From positions 63,061,141 to 63,125,140 of the forward strand of contig CM055100.1 in assembly GCA_029204225.1 (NCBI GenBank): a DNA stretch of 64,000 bases, written 5' to 3'. The DNA is from Diphasiastrum complanatum. Taxonomy: Eukaryota; Streptophyta; Lycopodiopsida; Lycopodiales; Lycopodiaceae. Position numbers and translations under genes: made by a program. This document shows, in pieces, positions 1-10,077 of the stretch (positions are counted from its first letter, which is position 1; each line of letters starts with the position of its first letter). The notes below the pieces were generated by a model that made no database searches, was not told where the DNA came from, and saw only the letters and a program-made list of their open reading frames with translations.

Positions 1-265
1 TACTAATCATGCATATGCTACAAGAAGCAAACTAATTGATTGGAATGCTCATTCACTTGATGATATTTCTACTAGTTGATTTTTTGGTGAGGGTATAGTA
101 CTATGGTGGCAACAAGATTTCCTCATATTGATGAGCCAGATCACTCATTATTGTCAGATTTACAAGTTTGCGCTTGTGCCTAGATGGAGGATGATAGTCT
201 CATGGTGGTATTGGGATTTCCTCAAGTTGAGATCCATGTCTCTCATGTGGTTTACTTGTGTACAA
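1..265. other. unassigned left edge
   Basis: I see no coding signal here. It lies just downstream, in element orientation, of the broken copia A gag on the minus strand and may be decayed internal sequence of that element, but I cannot show this. Confidence 0.3.
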
Positions 266-580
266 TTAAGGTGGAAGACAATTCAGTTTTGATAGAGTGT
301 GGTAGACTCTCTTCAGTATATCCCAAGCCTCCTTGGGTCCAGCAACATCTCTGATATGAGGTATGATATGATGAGCTTTTCTCCTACATCTTTGATACTC
401 CCGCAACTCCCTGTCAATGTTCGGAGATATCTCGACACCCGTGACAATCTCCCAATATTCTCGATCCTGGAGAATATTTTGCATCTTGAACTTCCATATA
501 TTATAAGTCGTTCCATCTAGCTTGCTAGATTCAGGCAACACAGCATTGTTCAACCCTGCCATTATACTGATTTTTGTCAA
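266..580 (-). pseudogene. Copia (element A) gag, N-terminal part
   Basis: The reading frame opens with a Copia gag start region: SSKLDGTTYNIWKFKMQNIL, then QDRE, and further on AGPKEAWDILKRVY. This is the UBN2/DUF4219-type gag of plant Ty1/Copia elements, which forms the virus-like particle. It is closely similar to the gag at 49730-50098 ([20 protein letters not shown]), so the two elements are related. The frame is lost after about 100 residues, and no zinc knuckle, protease or polymerase of this element is seen to the left. The 5' LTR and primer site lie to the right at 1262-1686, which fixes the minus orientation. It is a decayed or truncated copy. Confidence 0.8.
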
Positions 581-1273
581 CTCTTAGCAACTTGATTTTC
601 CAGCAATTAGTATTTTATCAAACTTAAGAGAGCTGTCCTGCAACTCTGTGTTCTGATTTTACTCCAATCCAGCACTTTTTCAGCAAACCAGTTTAGTGTT
701 TCAACAGTAGGTAAACTGATCTGTATTTCTGCAATCTGCAGACAGCATAAATCGGATCCCAAGTCTGATTTACAGCGATGAAGTCTGATTTACAGAGATA
801 AAATCAGATCTGTAAATAGAGATCAGGCCTGATCCTGTAATCAGCGAACAGGATCCAAAATCAGACATTGAACAACTGTAATTCGCACCCTCCAACACCT
901 ATGATCAATCTGTAGACACCCACAATCCAGAATTTGATCTATCAGGCAGCAAACAGTCTGCAGTTCCAGCAACACTTGAAGTAGGCCAGCGACCAGGTCA
1001 CTTTACTTCAGCCAACAGTTGTACTTTGCCAGCGATCAGATCTCAGTTTCAGGTCAGCAGCGATCTGATTCAGATCTATCTCAGCTCTGCATGCAAGTTC
1101 CCTGCAATTTAGCCAGTAAAAACTTGGATGCCAGGTCAGCGATCAACCAGAAATTTGTTCTGGTTAGGCAATGATCCACCACGCAGCCAGCGATCCACTC
1201 CTCCAATCTACTTCTTGCAGCCCTGCAAAAAACAAAACCTCTCTCTCTCACCAAAAAGCCTGCTCTGATACCA
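581..1273 (-). other. Copia A leader with primer binding site
   Basis: This is the untranslated leader between the 5' LTR and gag. At 1262-1273 the plus strand reads GCTCTGATACCA, so the minus strand reads TGGTATCAGAGC, complementary to the 3' end of initiator Met-tRNA. The leader is rich in imperfect copies of CAGCGATC and of ATCAGATCTG-like words. No ORF of note. Confidence 0.75.
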
Positions 1274-1686
1274 TGTCAGAATTTGTCATACAAATTCTAA
1301 ATGGAGTTACTAGTCCTACTAGCACTCACACAAACCAAGCATAGAGATTAAAGAGAATTCAGATTATAGGAGAATTGAGCAAAGCTCTAAAACACTGGAA
1401 TGAATTGTGGTGGGGCGCCAACCTACATATATAGTTTCTCTAATCTATGTGAAAAGTTAATAGCAAAAGAACAAAAGCTAATTGCTAAAATTAGTACCTA
1501 TATTGGGTAAAGACCCAAGGTGAATCTCTAAGTAGAAAACAGATCCTAATCTAGTAGTAGTGCACCCACCTACAAGCATAAACAATAAAAAATGAATTTA
1601 CTATAAATAGTAATGGCCCCTATAATAGCACGCAGGCAAGGCCAAAATATCATTAAGGGGTATCAAATAAACATTAATTCCTAACA
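1274..1686 (-). repeat. Copia A 5' LTR
   Basis: The 413-bp LTR begins on the minus strand with TGTTAGGAATTAATG and ends with TTCTGACA next to the primer site, giving the TG...CA ends of LTRs. Its start resembles the LTR starts at 18953 (TGTTAGAGATTAATG) and at 51232 on the minus strand (TGTTAGGAATTAATG), so at least three Copia elements here belong to one LTR family. The partner 3' LTR is not in the window. The outer end abuts copia B sequence at 1687, which suggests that copia A inserted into copia B. Confidence 0.8.
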
Positions 1687-2199
1687 CCTACATCATATAC
1701 TAAAAGATTACCTAGATGGTACTATGAAACTATCAAGGATAGTGTTATTTTAAGACAGAGAAAGTCTGTTACACATGGAACTAGGACATCTACTAGGCTT
1801 GAAAAGCATCATGAGGATCAAGATCGACAGGAGAGATCATGAGGATCATGAGGATGTACACTTTGCTTATATGGATATAGTGTTGAAAACTGAAATCTAA
1901 GGATCCATCTACTTTCAAGGAAGCTGAAAAAGAGGATATATGGAGGAAAGCTATGGATAAGGAGTATGACTCAATCATAAGGAACAAGACTTGGAGGCTT
2001 GTTCGGTTAACTACAGGTAAAAAGGCTATTGGATGCAAGTGGACCTATAGAACTAAGTATAAATTGGATGGTTCTATAGACAAACATACGGCAAGGTTGG
2101 TTGCAAAAGGGTATGCTCAACAAGGAGGGATTGAATATGCAGAAACTTTTGCACCAATTGCAAAGTTAACTACTATGAGAACAATCTTGTCATTGGCAG
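1687..2199 (+). pseudogene. Copia (element B) pol: linker and start of reverse transcriptase
   Basis: Translation gives a Copia integrase-RT linker (KRLPRWYYETIKDSVILRQR, with frameshifts) and then the RT N-terminus: WRKAMDKEYDSIIRNKTW, GCKWTYRTKYKLDGSIDK, AKGYAQQGGIEYAETFAPIA and TTMRTILSLA. The RT then stops abruptly at 2199 and resumes at 17820 (ALFGWDIQQMDVKNAFLN), where the sequence continues the same domain. The gap is the hAT-like element at 2200-17819. Upstream parts of pol are missing because copia A abuts at 1686. It is non-functional. Confidence 0.85.
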
Positions 2200-2809
2200 T
2201 GTAGTTACACGAATCGCTGATTCGTAGGCAAAGAATTGGCAATTCCGAACCGAATTGGAATCAGCCAATTCGAAACGGCTGGGGACCCGAATTGGTTCCG
2301 GGGTATTTCTAGCAAGGGCTTGATTCCTATTCATTTCAGGTTTAGAGAGAGAGAGAGAGAGAGAGAGAAGTACACCTTTGCTCTTGAGGGACTTGGAGAG
2401 TGTAGAATTAGGGGAGAGAATAATGATTGATAGGGGAGAGAGAATGTGCATTGTGGATTTAGGGAGAGAGTGTGCACTGTGAATGATGAGAGATAGTTTA
2501 GGTAGTGAAGTTTTAACTTTGAATGAGGTGAAAAGAAAGAAGAGTGAGGCTTGAGCTTAATAGAGTGGAGAGAGGAGTGAATGGGTGAAAGAGGAGAGAA
2601 GGGAGAGGGAGAGAGAGAATGATGGACATTGGAGAGTTAGTTTATAGTTAGAGCTTTGGAGTTAGTAGTTAGTGTAGTATTGTAAGAGGTCTTAGAACTT
2701 TTAGGCTAGAATTTAGTTAGAAGTTAGAAGTTGGCTTAGTAAAGATAGATTTTTTGCAATTTTGATTTTTGAAACTTAGGGCTTTAGGGTATAATCAAGA
2801 TTCGAGGTC

Positions 2810-3090
2810 ATGGTGAAGGCAAGAAATCATGCTTGGGAGCATGTGACAGTTGCAAGCGGATATGGCAGCTCAGGTACAACAGGTGGACTTGTAGGTATTG
2901 CAACGTCACATACACGGGCCGTCCTTTGCGGATTCGAGCACACCTTTTGGCAGTGCGTGGCTACGACATAGCTGCTTGCACACATGCGCCACGAGACATT
3001 GGGTTGGCGAGACCTCGCAATGCCACAGCTGCAGAGGATGCTGACGCACCCCCTCCCCATGCTACACATGCAGGAGTAGGTGAACTTTGA
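2810..3090 (+). pseudogene. BED zinc-finger exon of a hAT transposase, frameshifted
   Basis: From the ATG at 2810, one frame reads MVKARNHAWEHVTV, the start typical of DUF659/hAT transposases. A frameshift near 2870 moves to a frame with RYNRWTCRYCNVTYTG, PLRIRAHLLAVRG and ACTHAPRDI. The spacing of CxxC, HL and a later C matches a BED finger, which binds element ends. The frame closes at 3090 with no catalytic domain after it. A related transposase body is at 40643-42895, from a different insertion. Confidence 0.75.
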
Positions 3091-4331
3091 AATCTAAAAT
3101 TTGACAGTTCTAGTTAGCTTTCGACTCGTAACTTGTTATGTAATATGCTATTTGTAATATGCAAAATGATTTGATTGCTCAAGCCTCATAATTCATTAAA
3201 CAATTGCCTTTGGAAATTGCTCTTTGCAATGATTGCAATTTGCCATTATGCACATTACATTGTTAATCTTGATTAAAATTTCATCATTTCAGATTCCAAT
3301 TTAGTAATTCTTGATTCGTTAAGTTCGAACAGTGAACACTGAATCATGTCACGTGATTTCCATTGTGAACAGGACCTTCAGAGCCTCAAAGTCGAACTCC
3401 TCCCACATCATTGCCTTTAGAGCCTATGGGCATGCCCTTTTCCTCAACTCATCACGGTCGCCCATCATTGGATGTTGAGCTCTCACCTGAAGGACCAATG
3501 ATGAATCCTGAATCCTGATGTTGGCATGTGCACATTGCAGTCTACATTGTCATCGATGATCGGTCAATGTCCAATGTCCACTGACTTCACTTAGTAAGTC
3601 TGTATCATGATTCGTAATACATATTATGATTTATGTACATTGTAATTTGATGAAACTTGAATGTTGCCAATGTAACATAGTCCAGAATCCAAACTCCAGA
3701 CTCAAAAGTGAAGGGTGAAACTTGAAACTTGAGCCTTGAATCAAATTTAGAATTTGAAATGTTCAATGAATTATGAATTTGAGTTCTTGATGAGAGAATC
3801 TAGTAACTGAGTCAGAAGTCTTCAATCTTAAATGCTTAATGTACAAAGTAGCAAGATGTAATAAATTCTAACACAGTATGTACTAAGTAGCAAGATGATG
3901 TAAATTCTAACGCAGTATGTACTATCATCTATGGACTCTCAATTAGATCCACATCCATAGTCCACTGCAGACTACAATCTAGACTCTACAATCTGCAACT
4001 TGCATTGTGCATGAAACCTTAACATTTTAGAATAAAAAGGTGAACACTGAGGCCTCTATGAGTAAATTGAAGTTGAAACAACAAAGTTGCGCAAGATTGA
4101 AGACCCAATATGTCTCTCGAGAGTCGAGACTCGAAGAAAAGCAAAGAAATTATCAAGTGTGGAAATCTTTAAAGTGGAGTCCATTGGTGCAGTTGTACAT
4201 GTCAAGATTGAAGACTCGACATCAACATTAGTGAATCGTGATTAGCATAGATCTCATCTATGATTCTATTTAATATCGATGTTGTTGAATTTTCAAAGCT
4301 ACCAAGAGACGAGTACTCATCTAATATCAAT

Positions 4332-4332
<1 letters not shown>
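3091..4332. other. non-coding hAT interior
   Basis: AT-rich sequence without supported ORFs. It has short local duplications, for example the GCAGTATGTACTA(A/T) words at 3873 and 3913. It is probably decayed transposase gene and intron sequence. Confidence 0.35.
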
Positions 4333-4401
<69 letters not shown>

Positions 4402-4403
4402 CC
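4333..4403. repeat. (CT)n microsatellite ending in C5
   Basis: About 66 bp of pure CT repeats end in CCCCC. Gypsy A begins at 4404, and the sequence that follows its 3' LTR (CTCCCCCC from 10070) looks like the other half of the same pyrimidine tract. The tract therefore originally sat directly before the LINE copy at 10078. Confidence 0.85.
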
Positions 4404-4761
4404 TGTTACGAGCTCGTAACCAGTGCCGAACCCTAGAGAACACAGATAGGTCAGATACCACAGTCAGGGTCGTGTCCAGCGTACATGACCAACAGGGCAA
4501 GACAGTGTGAGTAGTGTGCCCTAACACGGTCCATAGCCATGGCGGGCCTAACACAGCCTAGGGACCCTGTCAGCAGGATAGGGCCCCCAGTTGGGTCCCG
4601 ACGTGCAGTCGGCCACGTCAATGCCACATGGTCGACACTTGGCAGTAGCATGCTGCCAGTCCTCACACTGGGCTAGGAGGGGCTTACTCTATATCAGGGA
4701 GTAGGCAAGGTTGGGTGGATCAGTTAGTGTTTGCCTTACCGTGGTGTTAGGATCTATTACA
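4404..4761 (+). repeat. Gypsy A 5' LTR
   Basis: 358 bp, beginning TGTTACGAGCTCGTAAC and ending GGATCTATTACA. It is followed by the tRNA-Met primer site. The first 17 bases hold the palindrome GTTACGAGCTCGTAAC. Confidence 0.93.
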
Positions 4762-5657
4762 CTGGTATCAGAGCCATCTCCATCCTAGGGAGTTCAAGAT
4801 CAGCAGTAGAGAAAGCTATCAGAAGATAGGAAAGATCTCTGAGATTCTCAAAAAGAAATAGAGGAGGAGACTCGCTGTAGGATCAGCTTTCTAATCCTCC
4901 AATTTGCTGGAAATCTCAGTAGTTTGGAAGCATATTGCTTAGAATAGCTTCAGCGCTGATAAGTTAGTTTTCATCTCTGATTTTCGAGTGTAGATCACTA
5001 TGATCTGAGCGGAAATTCAAGAGGAAGGGATGAGCAGATCCATCGATGTATAGACAGCCCTCAACTCTGAAATTTGTATGAAGTTTTGAGTAGATTAGAG
5101 CAAGTCCTAATCTGAATTAGTGTAGCAGGGTCAGCGCTGGACAGGGAGGAGAAAAGGTGAAAATTCATCCCTGTTTGTTGAGAATTCTCAGGAGTTTGAG
5201 CTTCAAACTTACTTGCTACAGACCAGCGACCTACAGGCTTGGGTCAAATCGGAGATTTGAGGTGATTTTAGAGCTGTAAATTGGACAAATCGGGCCGGAC
5301 AGGTTGCTGTCCAACCAGCGAGGGCAGGGACTTCAAAAATTCCGGATTTCTATTTGTAAATTTCCGGTTTTTACTCGGCTTGTTGGAGCCCCACACCTGA
5401 AATCAAATCAGTTAGCTACTCAACTCAAGAACCGGGAAATTTGGCACCGTTTTGAAGCTTCAAACTGGCATTTTCCGGGAGAGCAAGTCTGAAATCTTGG
5501 GGAAAAGAGCTGAAAGGGTTCCTCTTCGTAATTTCTTTGGAAGTACAGTCCTCAAAAACAGCTAAGTCATCTTTCCTTTCCCTTGTACAGTTGTAAATTA
5601 GTCTTTTAGACATTTTTTTCCTTCAGAAGTTAAGGTAGCTCTCTTTCAGTTTCCAAG

Positions 5658-6950
5658 ATGACCACTCCTCAGGGACCTGATCAACCCCTGGAGAGAGGCT
5701 TCGACGAACTTGAAACAGAAGCCTTGGCTTACAGTAAAGGGAAGGAACCCATGGAATTGGAAGAACACGAACAGTTCGCCGAAGAACTCGACGAACTGGT
5801 TACCAAGGAGCAGTTTCTCCAGTTGGTAACAGAAGTGGATGAACTGAAGTTGGCATTAGCCAATTTCAAGTCCAGTGTGGACGACTCGTTCGCTGAACTC
5901 AAAAGCTTGATTTTGAGTTCCACGAAAGGAAGCCCTCCCTCCACTTCTCAGTTATCCCCTTCTCCACTTCCATCAGTTTCGGGTGAGACTTTACGGTCTC
6001 ACCCCAATGTTTTTAAAGATTTAAAAGGGCCTTTCACTAAAAAAGATAAGAAAGATAAAAAACAAGTTCATCTTGTTCAGACTGTATGTTTCCCCAGTGA
6101 CTCGGCAGCTTCCGAGATCAAAGTGTATCATGAAGATCATGAACACTGTTGCCAGCTGACCTCTGCAATGCTAGCGAGACCCTTTAGCTTTGGGCCGCAT
6201 GACCTAGTACGTATGCATGGGAAAGTTGGTAACCAGTCAGTAAGAGTTATGGTTGATGATGGGGCAACCCATAATTTCATCAACTACACCCTGGTTAAAA
6301 AGCTTAAACTACCAGAAGTACCTAGTCAGCATAGGTACATAGTTTCATTAGCTAAGGGTGAAGATAAAAAAACATGGGAAACTATGGTAAGTAAGTTAAA
6401 TCTTGGTATTCAGGGGTACCAAGATGAAATAAACTTTCAGATAATGCACCTGGATCGAACAGATATTGTTCTCGGGAGAGATTGGCTCTACAGTTTAGGA
6501 CCTTCCCTCCACAGAAACTATCAAGAGAACACCCTCAGCTTTCAGCATAAAGGCCGAGAGATCCAGTTGCATGGGGAGCATGATGTTCCCAACAGTCCTA
6601 TGGTCTGCAGTTCAGAGCTCTCTCAGCTAATCGGAGACGAAGACCATCAGATATTCTTATGTGACTTTCAGTTTATTCCTGAAGTTTCTATTTCCAGTTC
6701 TATTCAGCAGAAAATCAGCAAATTAGAAACTTTATTGTCTAAATTTAAAGATGTTTTTCCTAAAGATTTGCCACATGGTTTACCACCTAGCAGAGAGGTA
6801 GATCATGTAATAAACCTAGTACCAAGTACAGCACCTGTTTCTAAACCTCCGTATCGGGTTAGCCGAACAGAGGATGAAGAAATAACTAGGCAGTTAACAG
6901 ATTATCTTGGGAAAGGCCAAATTCAGTTCACCATGGGCCCCACGAGTCCT
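5658..6950 (+). pseudogene. Gypsy A gag-like region, aspartic protease and start of RT
   Basis: The ORF begins with an acidic region (ELEEHEQFAEELDELVTKEQ) that looks coiled-coil. It then passes a Lys-rich stretch (FTKKDKKDKKQVHLV) straight into a retropepsin domain: VRVMVDDGATHNFINYTLV and DIVLGRDWLYSLG. The first 150 residues lack a recognisable capsid domain and a CCHC zinc knuckle, so gag seems internally deleted. The active-site triad reads D-D-G rather than D-[ST]-G. The RT linker begins at LPPSREVDHVINLVP, and a frameshift near 6930 moves to the frame of the next feature. Confidence 0.85.
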
Positions 6951-8290
6951 ATTGGTGAAAAAGAAAGAGGGGTCTATGCGTCTTTGCGTAGATTACAGAG
7001 CCCTCAATAAAGTCACAATTAAGAATAAATACCCTATGCCTCGGGCAGACAAGTTGTTTGACCAACTCGACGGGGCTAAATTTTTCAGCAAAATAGACCT
7101 CAGATCGGGATATCATCAAGTCCGTATAAAATCGGAAGATGTCTCGAAAACAGCTTTTAGGACTCGTCACGGTCATTATGAGTTTAAGGTGATGCCATTT
7201 GGGCTCACAAATGCCCCAGCTACCTTTATGACCTTGATGAACAGTGTCCTCAGACCATACTTGGGTAAGTTTGTAGTCGTATTTTTAGATGACATCCTCG
7301 TTTACAACAAAACGAGGAAGGAGCATCTAAAACACCTTAGAAAGGTGTTTCGAATGCTCAGAAAGCATAAGCTCTATGCTAAACAATCCAAGTGTGAATT
7401 CTTTGTTGAAGAAGTAGCATATTTGGGTCACATTATCTCTTCAGATGGGATTAAGATGGACCCAAATAAGGTTAAAGCCATACTCAGTTGGCTGAGACCT
7501 CAAAATATTTTGGAACTTCAAATCTTTCTTGGTTTGGCGAGATATTACAGACGATTTGTCAAGGAATATGCTCAGATAGCAGTTCCTATGACAAATCTCC
7601 TTAAGGGGAAGGGAAAGGAGTTTATTTGGGAGTCCGCACAGCAGGAGAGCTTTGATGCTCTCAAAACAGCCTTAGCTACAGCACCAGTTTTAAAAGTCGT
7701 CGACCCCAATCAGCCATTTGTGGTCAAAACAGATGCTAGCGACTTTGCAGTAGGTGCTGTGCTAACTCAAGGCGGACGACCAGTTGCGTTCGAGAGTAAA
7801 AAACTCGAGCCAGCTCAGACTAGGTACATGCCTATGAAAAGGAACTCTTTTCTATAGTCCATGCCCTTAAGACTTGGAGGCATTATTTGTATGGTGCCAA
7901 CTTTGAGGTCCTGACAGACCATGAGAGTCTCAGATACCTTTGCAATCAACCTGAGCTTAGAGGTCGTATAGCTCGTTGGGCAAAGTTGATGCAAGAGTTT
8001 GACATGTCTATCAGATATAGACGTGGAAAATTCAATTCAGTAGCAGATGCCCTTAGCAGAATGCCTATGATAAACGAGCTGAGTTTTACTCAGATTCGTA
8101 ATGAGTTACTCGAGTCCTTGAGAGGGAACTGCCAGCATGATGCATTCTTCTCTACTATCTGGAACTCAGTCCAGAACCAGTTCCCAGGGCTGGTGCCAGT
8201 TCATCCAAGAATACGGCAGCTTCCGTTGAGGATGATGATGAGTCCGAGTATACGTCGTCAGATGACGTTGAGGACTCTGAGCCTGTATTA
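6907..8290 (+). pseudogene. Gypsy A reverse transcriptase and RNase H
   Basis: RT motifs in order: [52 protein letters not shown], and the catalytic [10 protein letters not shown] (FLDD in place of the YxDD seen in many RTs). The connection is [16 protein letters not shown]. RNase H follows with [15 protein letters not shown] and, after a frameshift near 7855, LTDHESLRYL and GKFNSVADALSRM. RT copies genomic RNA and RNase H removes it. The frameshift at 7855 and another near 8300 break the polyprotein. Confidence 0.92.
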
Positions 8291-8305
8291 CCCAAGCAAA
8301 CCCTA

Positions 8306-9160
8306 GTGGTTGAGGGTCAGTTGACTCAAGGATTCAAATGGAAACAGTATTTCATTCAGGATGAGTACTTGCTCTATAGAGATAGAGTATGTGTCCCCAA
8401 TTCAGAGGATTATAGGCAGCAGGTCCTATATGAATGTCATGACAATCCTAGCGCGGGACACCCAGGCATACAGAAGACCTATGAGCTTCTTCGTAGGCAA
8501 TTTTTCTGGCCCAGTATGAAAAAGGACGTCCACCAGTATGTAACCAGTTGCCAGAAATGTCAAGTAAATAAAACAGAGCGTTTAAAGGCAGGAGGGTTGT
8601 TGCATCCCTTAGAAATACCAGCTGGTAAATGGGAGAGTATCTCCATGGATTTTATAGTAGGCCTGCCTAAAACCCAAAAGGGTAATGACGCTATATGGGT
8701 CACAGTTGATCGTCTGACCAAAATGGCTCATTTCATTCCGACCAAAACAGCTGTTAGAGCTCCAAAGTTAGCGAGGCTGTTTGTAGACGGGCTATTTAAA
8801 TTGTACGCTCTACCTTCCGGCATAGTCAGCGACCGGGACAGTAAGTTTACTGGAAATTTTTGGAGGGCAGTATTCCATCATCTCCATACTAAACTTAATA
8901 TGAGTACCACCGACCATCCACAGACGGACGATCAAACAGAAAGGGTAAATCAAGTGCTGGAGGATATGCTTCGTGCATACGTCAGCAAGAAGTAGACTAA
9001 TTGGGAGGAGTATCCCTCGATATTAGAGTTTACTTATAACATTACCAAACATTCAGCTACGGGATACAGCCCATTTATGCTGATGTACGGTTTTCAGCCA
9101 CGCTCACCCACAGCTGTAGGGTTTAAACAGAAAAAGTTGAAGCAGCCGGAAACTTTTTAG
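8306..9160 (+). pseudogene. Gypsy A integrase
   Basis: The zinc-binding HHCC segment is visible (ECHDNPSAGHPG, then CQKCQVNKTER). The DDE core follows: [33 protein letters not shown], and DHPQTDDQTERVNQVLED with the last acidic residue. A TAG at 8993-8995 interrupts the sequence where Gln is expected (YVSKK, stop, TNWEEY), consistent with a C-to-T change of CAG. After that the frame continues (SPFMLMYGFQPRSP) and is then shifted before the chromodomain part. Confidence 0.9.
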
Positions 9161-9174
9161 AGGACCTAAACCAG

Positions 9175-9702
9175 ATGATAGAACATGCTAAGCGTAGCAT
9201 TAGGCAGTCCCAGGATCGAGCCAGGCATTATGCAGATCCACACAGACGGGATGTGCAGTTCTCCACTGGTGAGAAAGTCTACTTGAGAGTCCCAGTTGAC
9301 TCTAAAACCTTCAAATCAGGAGTGTGTGCTAAGTTGTCTCCAAGGTATTGTGGTCCCTTTACCATCAGTAGGAGACTAGGCGAGGTCACCTATGAACTAG
9401 AACTCCCACACAGCAGTAAGGTTTTTCCAGTCTTTCATGTAAGTCAGTTACGAAAAGCCTTAACCAGATCAGACAATCTGGTAGGGGACAGTGTTCTAGT
9501 TCTCCCATTGGATCCTCAGCAACCTCCACATGAACCAGAGGAGATTCTTGATAGTAGAGAGACGCAAACTCGTCATACTCTATACCGAGAATATCTGGTT
9601 AAGTGGAATGATCAGCCTGTTGAGAATGCCACTTGGGAAAGAGGCAGCGTCCTTCGCAAGATTTTTCCAGACTTTGTCTTAGAGGACCAAGACGGTTCTT
9701 AA
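9175..9702 (+). pseudogene. Gypsy A integrase C-terminus with chromodomain
   Basis: This frame carries the GPY-like region (KLSPRYCGPFTISRRLG, FPVFHVSQLRKAL) and ends in a chromodomain core: YREYLVKWNDQPVENATWE. Chromodomains of plant chromoviruses steer insertion toward modified chromatin. The stop is at 9702, and the polypurine tract and 3' LTR follow at once. Confidence 0.9.
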
Positions 9703-9713
9703 GGGGGAGGGAG

Positions 9714-10069
9714 TGTTACGAGCTCATAACCCGTGCCGAACCTTAGAGAACACAGATAGGTCAAATACCACAGTCAGGGTCGTGTCCAGCGTACATGACC
9801 AACAGGGCAAGACAGTGAGTAGTGTGCCCCAGCACGGTCCATAGCCATGGCAGGCCTAACACAGCCTAGGGACCCTGTCAGCAGGATAGGGCCCCCAGTT
9901 GGGTCCCGACGTGCAGTCGGCCACGTCAGTGCCACGTGGCCGACACTTGGCAGTAGCATGCTACCAGTCCTCACACTGGGCTAGGAGGGGCTTACTCTAT
10001 ATCAAGGAGTAGGCAAGGTTGGGTGGATCAGTTAGTGTTTGCCCTACTGTGGTGTTAGGATCTATTACA
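9714..10069 (+). repeat. Gypsy A 3' LTR
   Basis: 356 bp, the same as the 5' LTR except for about 14 substitutions and a 2-bp deletion (AGTGTGAG versus AGTGAG). It ends GGATCTATTACA, followed by CTCCCCCCAC, pyrimidine tract and LINE sequence. Confidence 0.93.
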
Positions 10070-10077
10070 CTCCCCCC

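Larger units (their letters stand above)
4404..10069 (+). mobile_element. Ty3/Gypsy chromovirus (element A), both LTRs present
   Basis: The element has a 5' LTR (4404-4761), a primer site TGGTATCAGAGCC (4763-4775), gag-protease, RT-RNase H, integrase and chromodomain, a polypurine run AAGGGGGAGGGAG (9701-9713) and a 3' LTR (9714-10069). The domain order PR-RT-RH-IN and the chromodomain after integrase identify a plant chromovirus. The frame is broken several times, so it cannot move on its own. By eye, the LTRs differ at about 14 positions, nearly all transitions, plus one 2-bp indel. The flanks are pyrimidine tract, so the 5-bp target duplication is ambiguous. Confidence 0.93.

Noticed and set aside
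1953-2204. Stop codon of the copia B RT frame at 2202 as a real protein end
   Set aside because: The stop lies in the hAT terminal repeat; the RT continues at 17820.
5729-5944. Minus-strand ORF opposite gypsy A gag
   Set aside because: Shadow of the real gag/protease frame; no domain.
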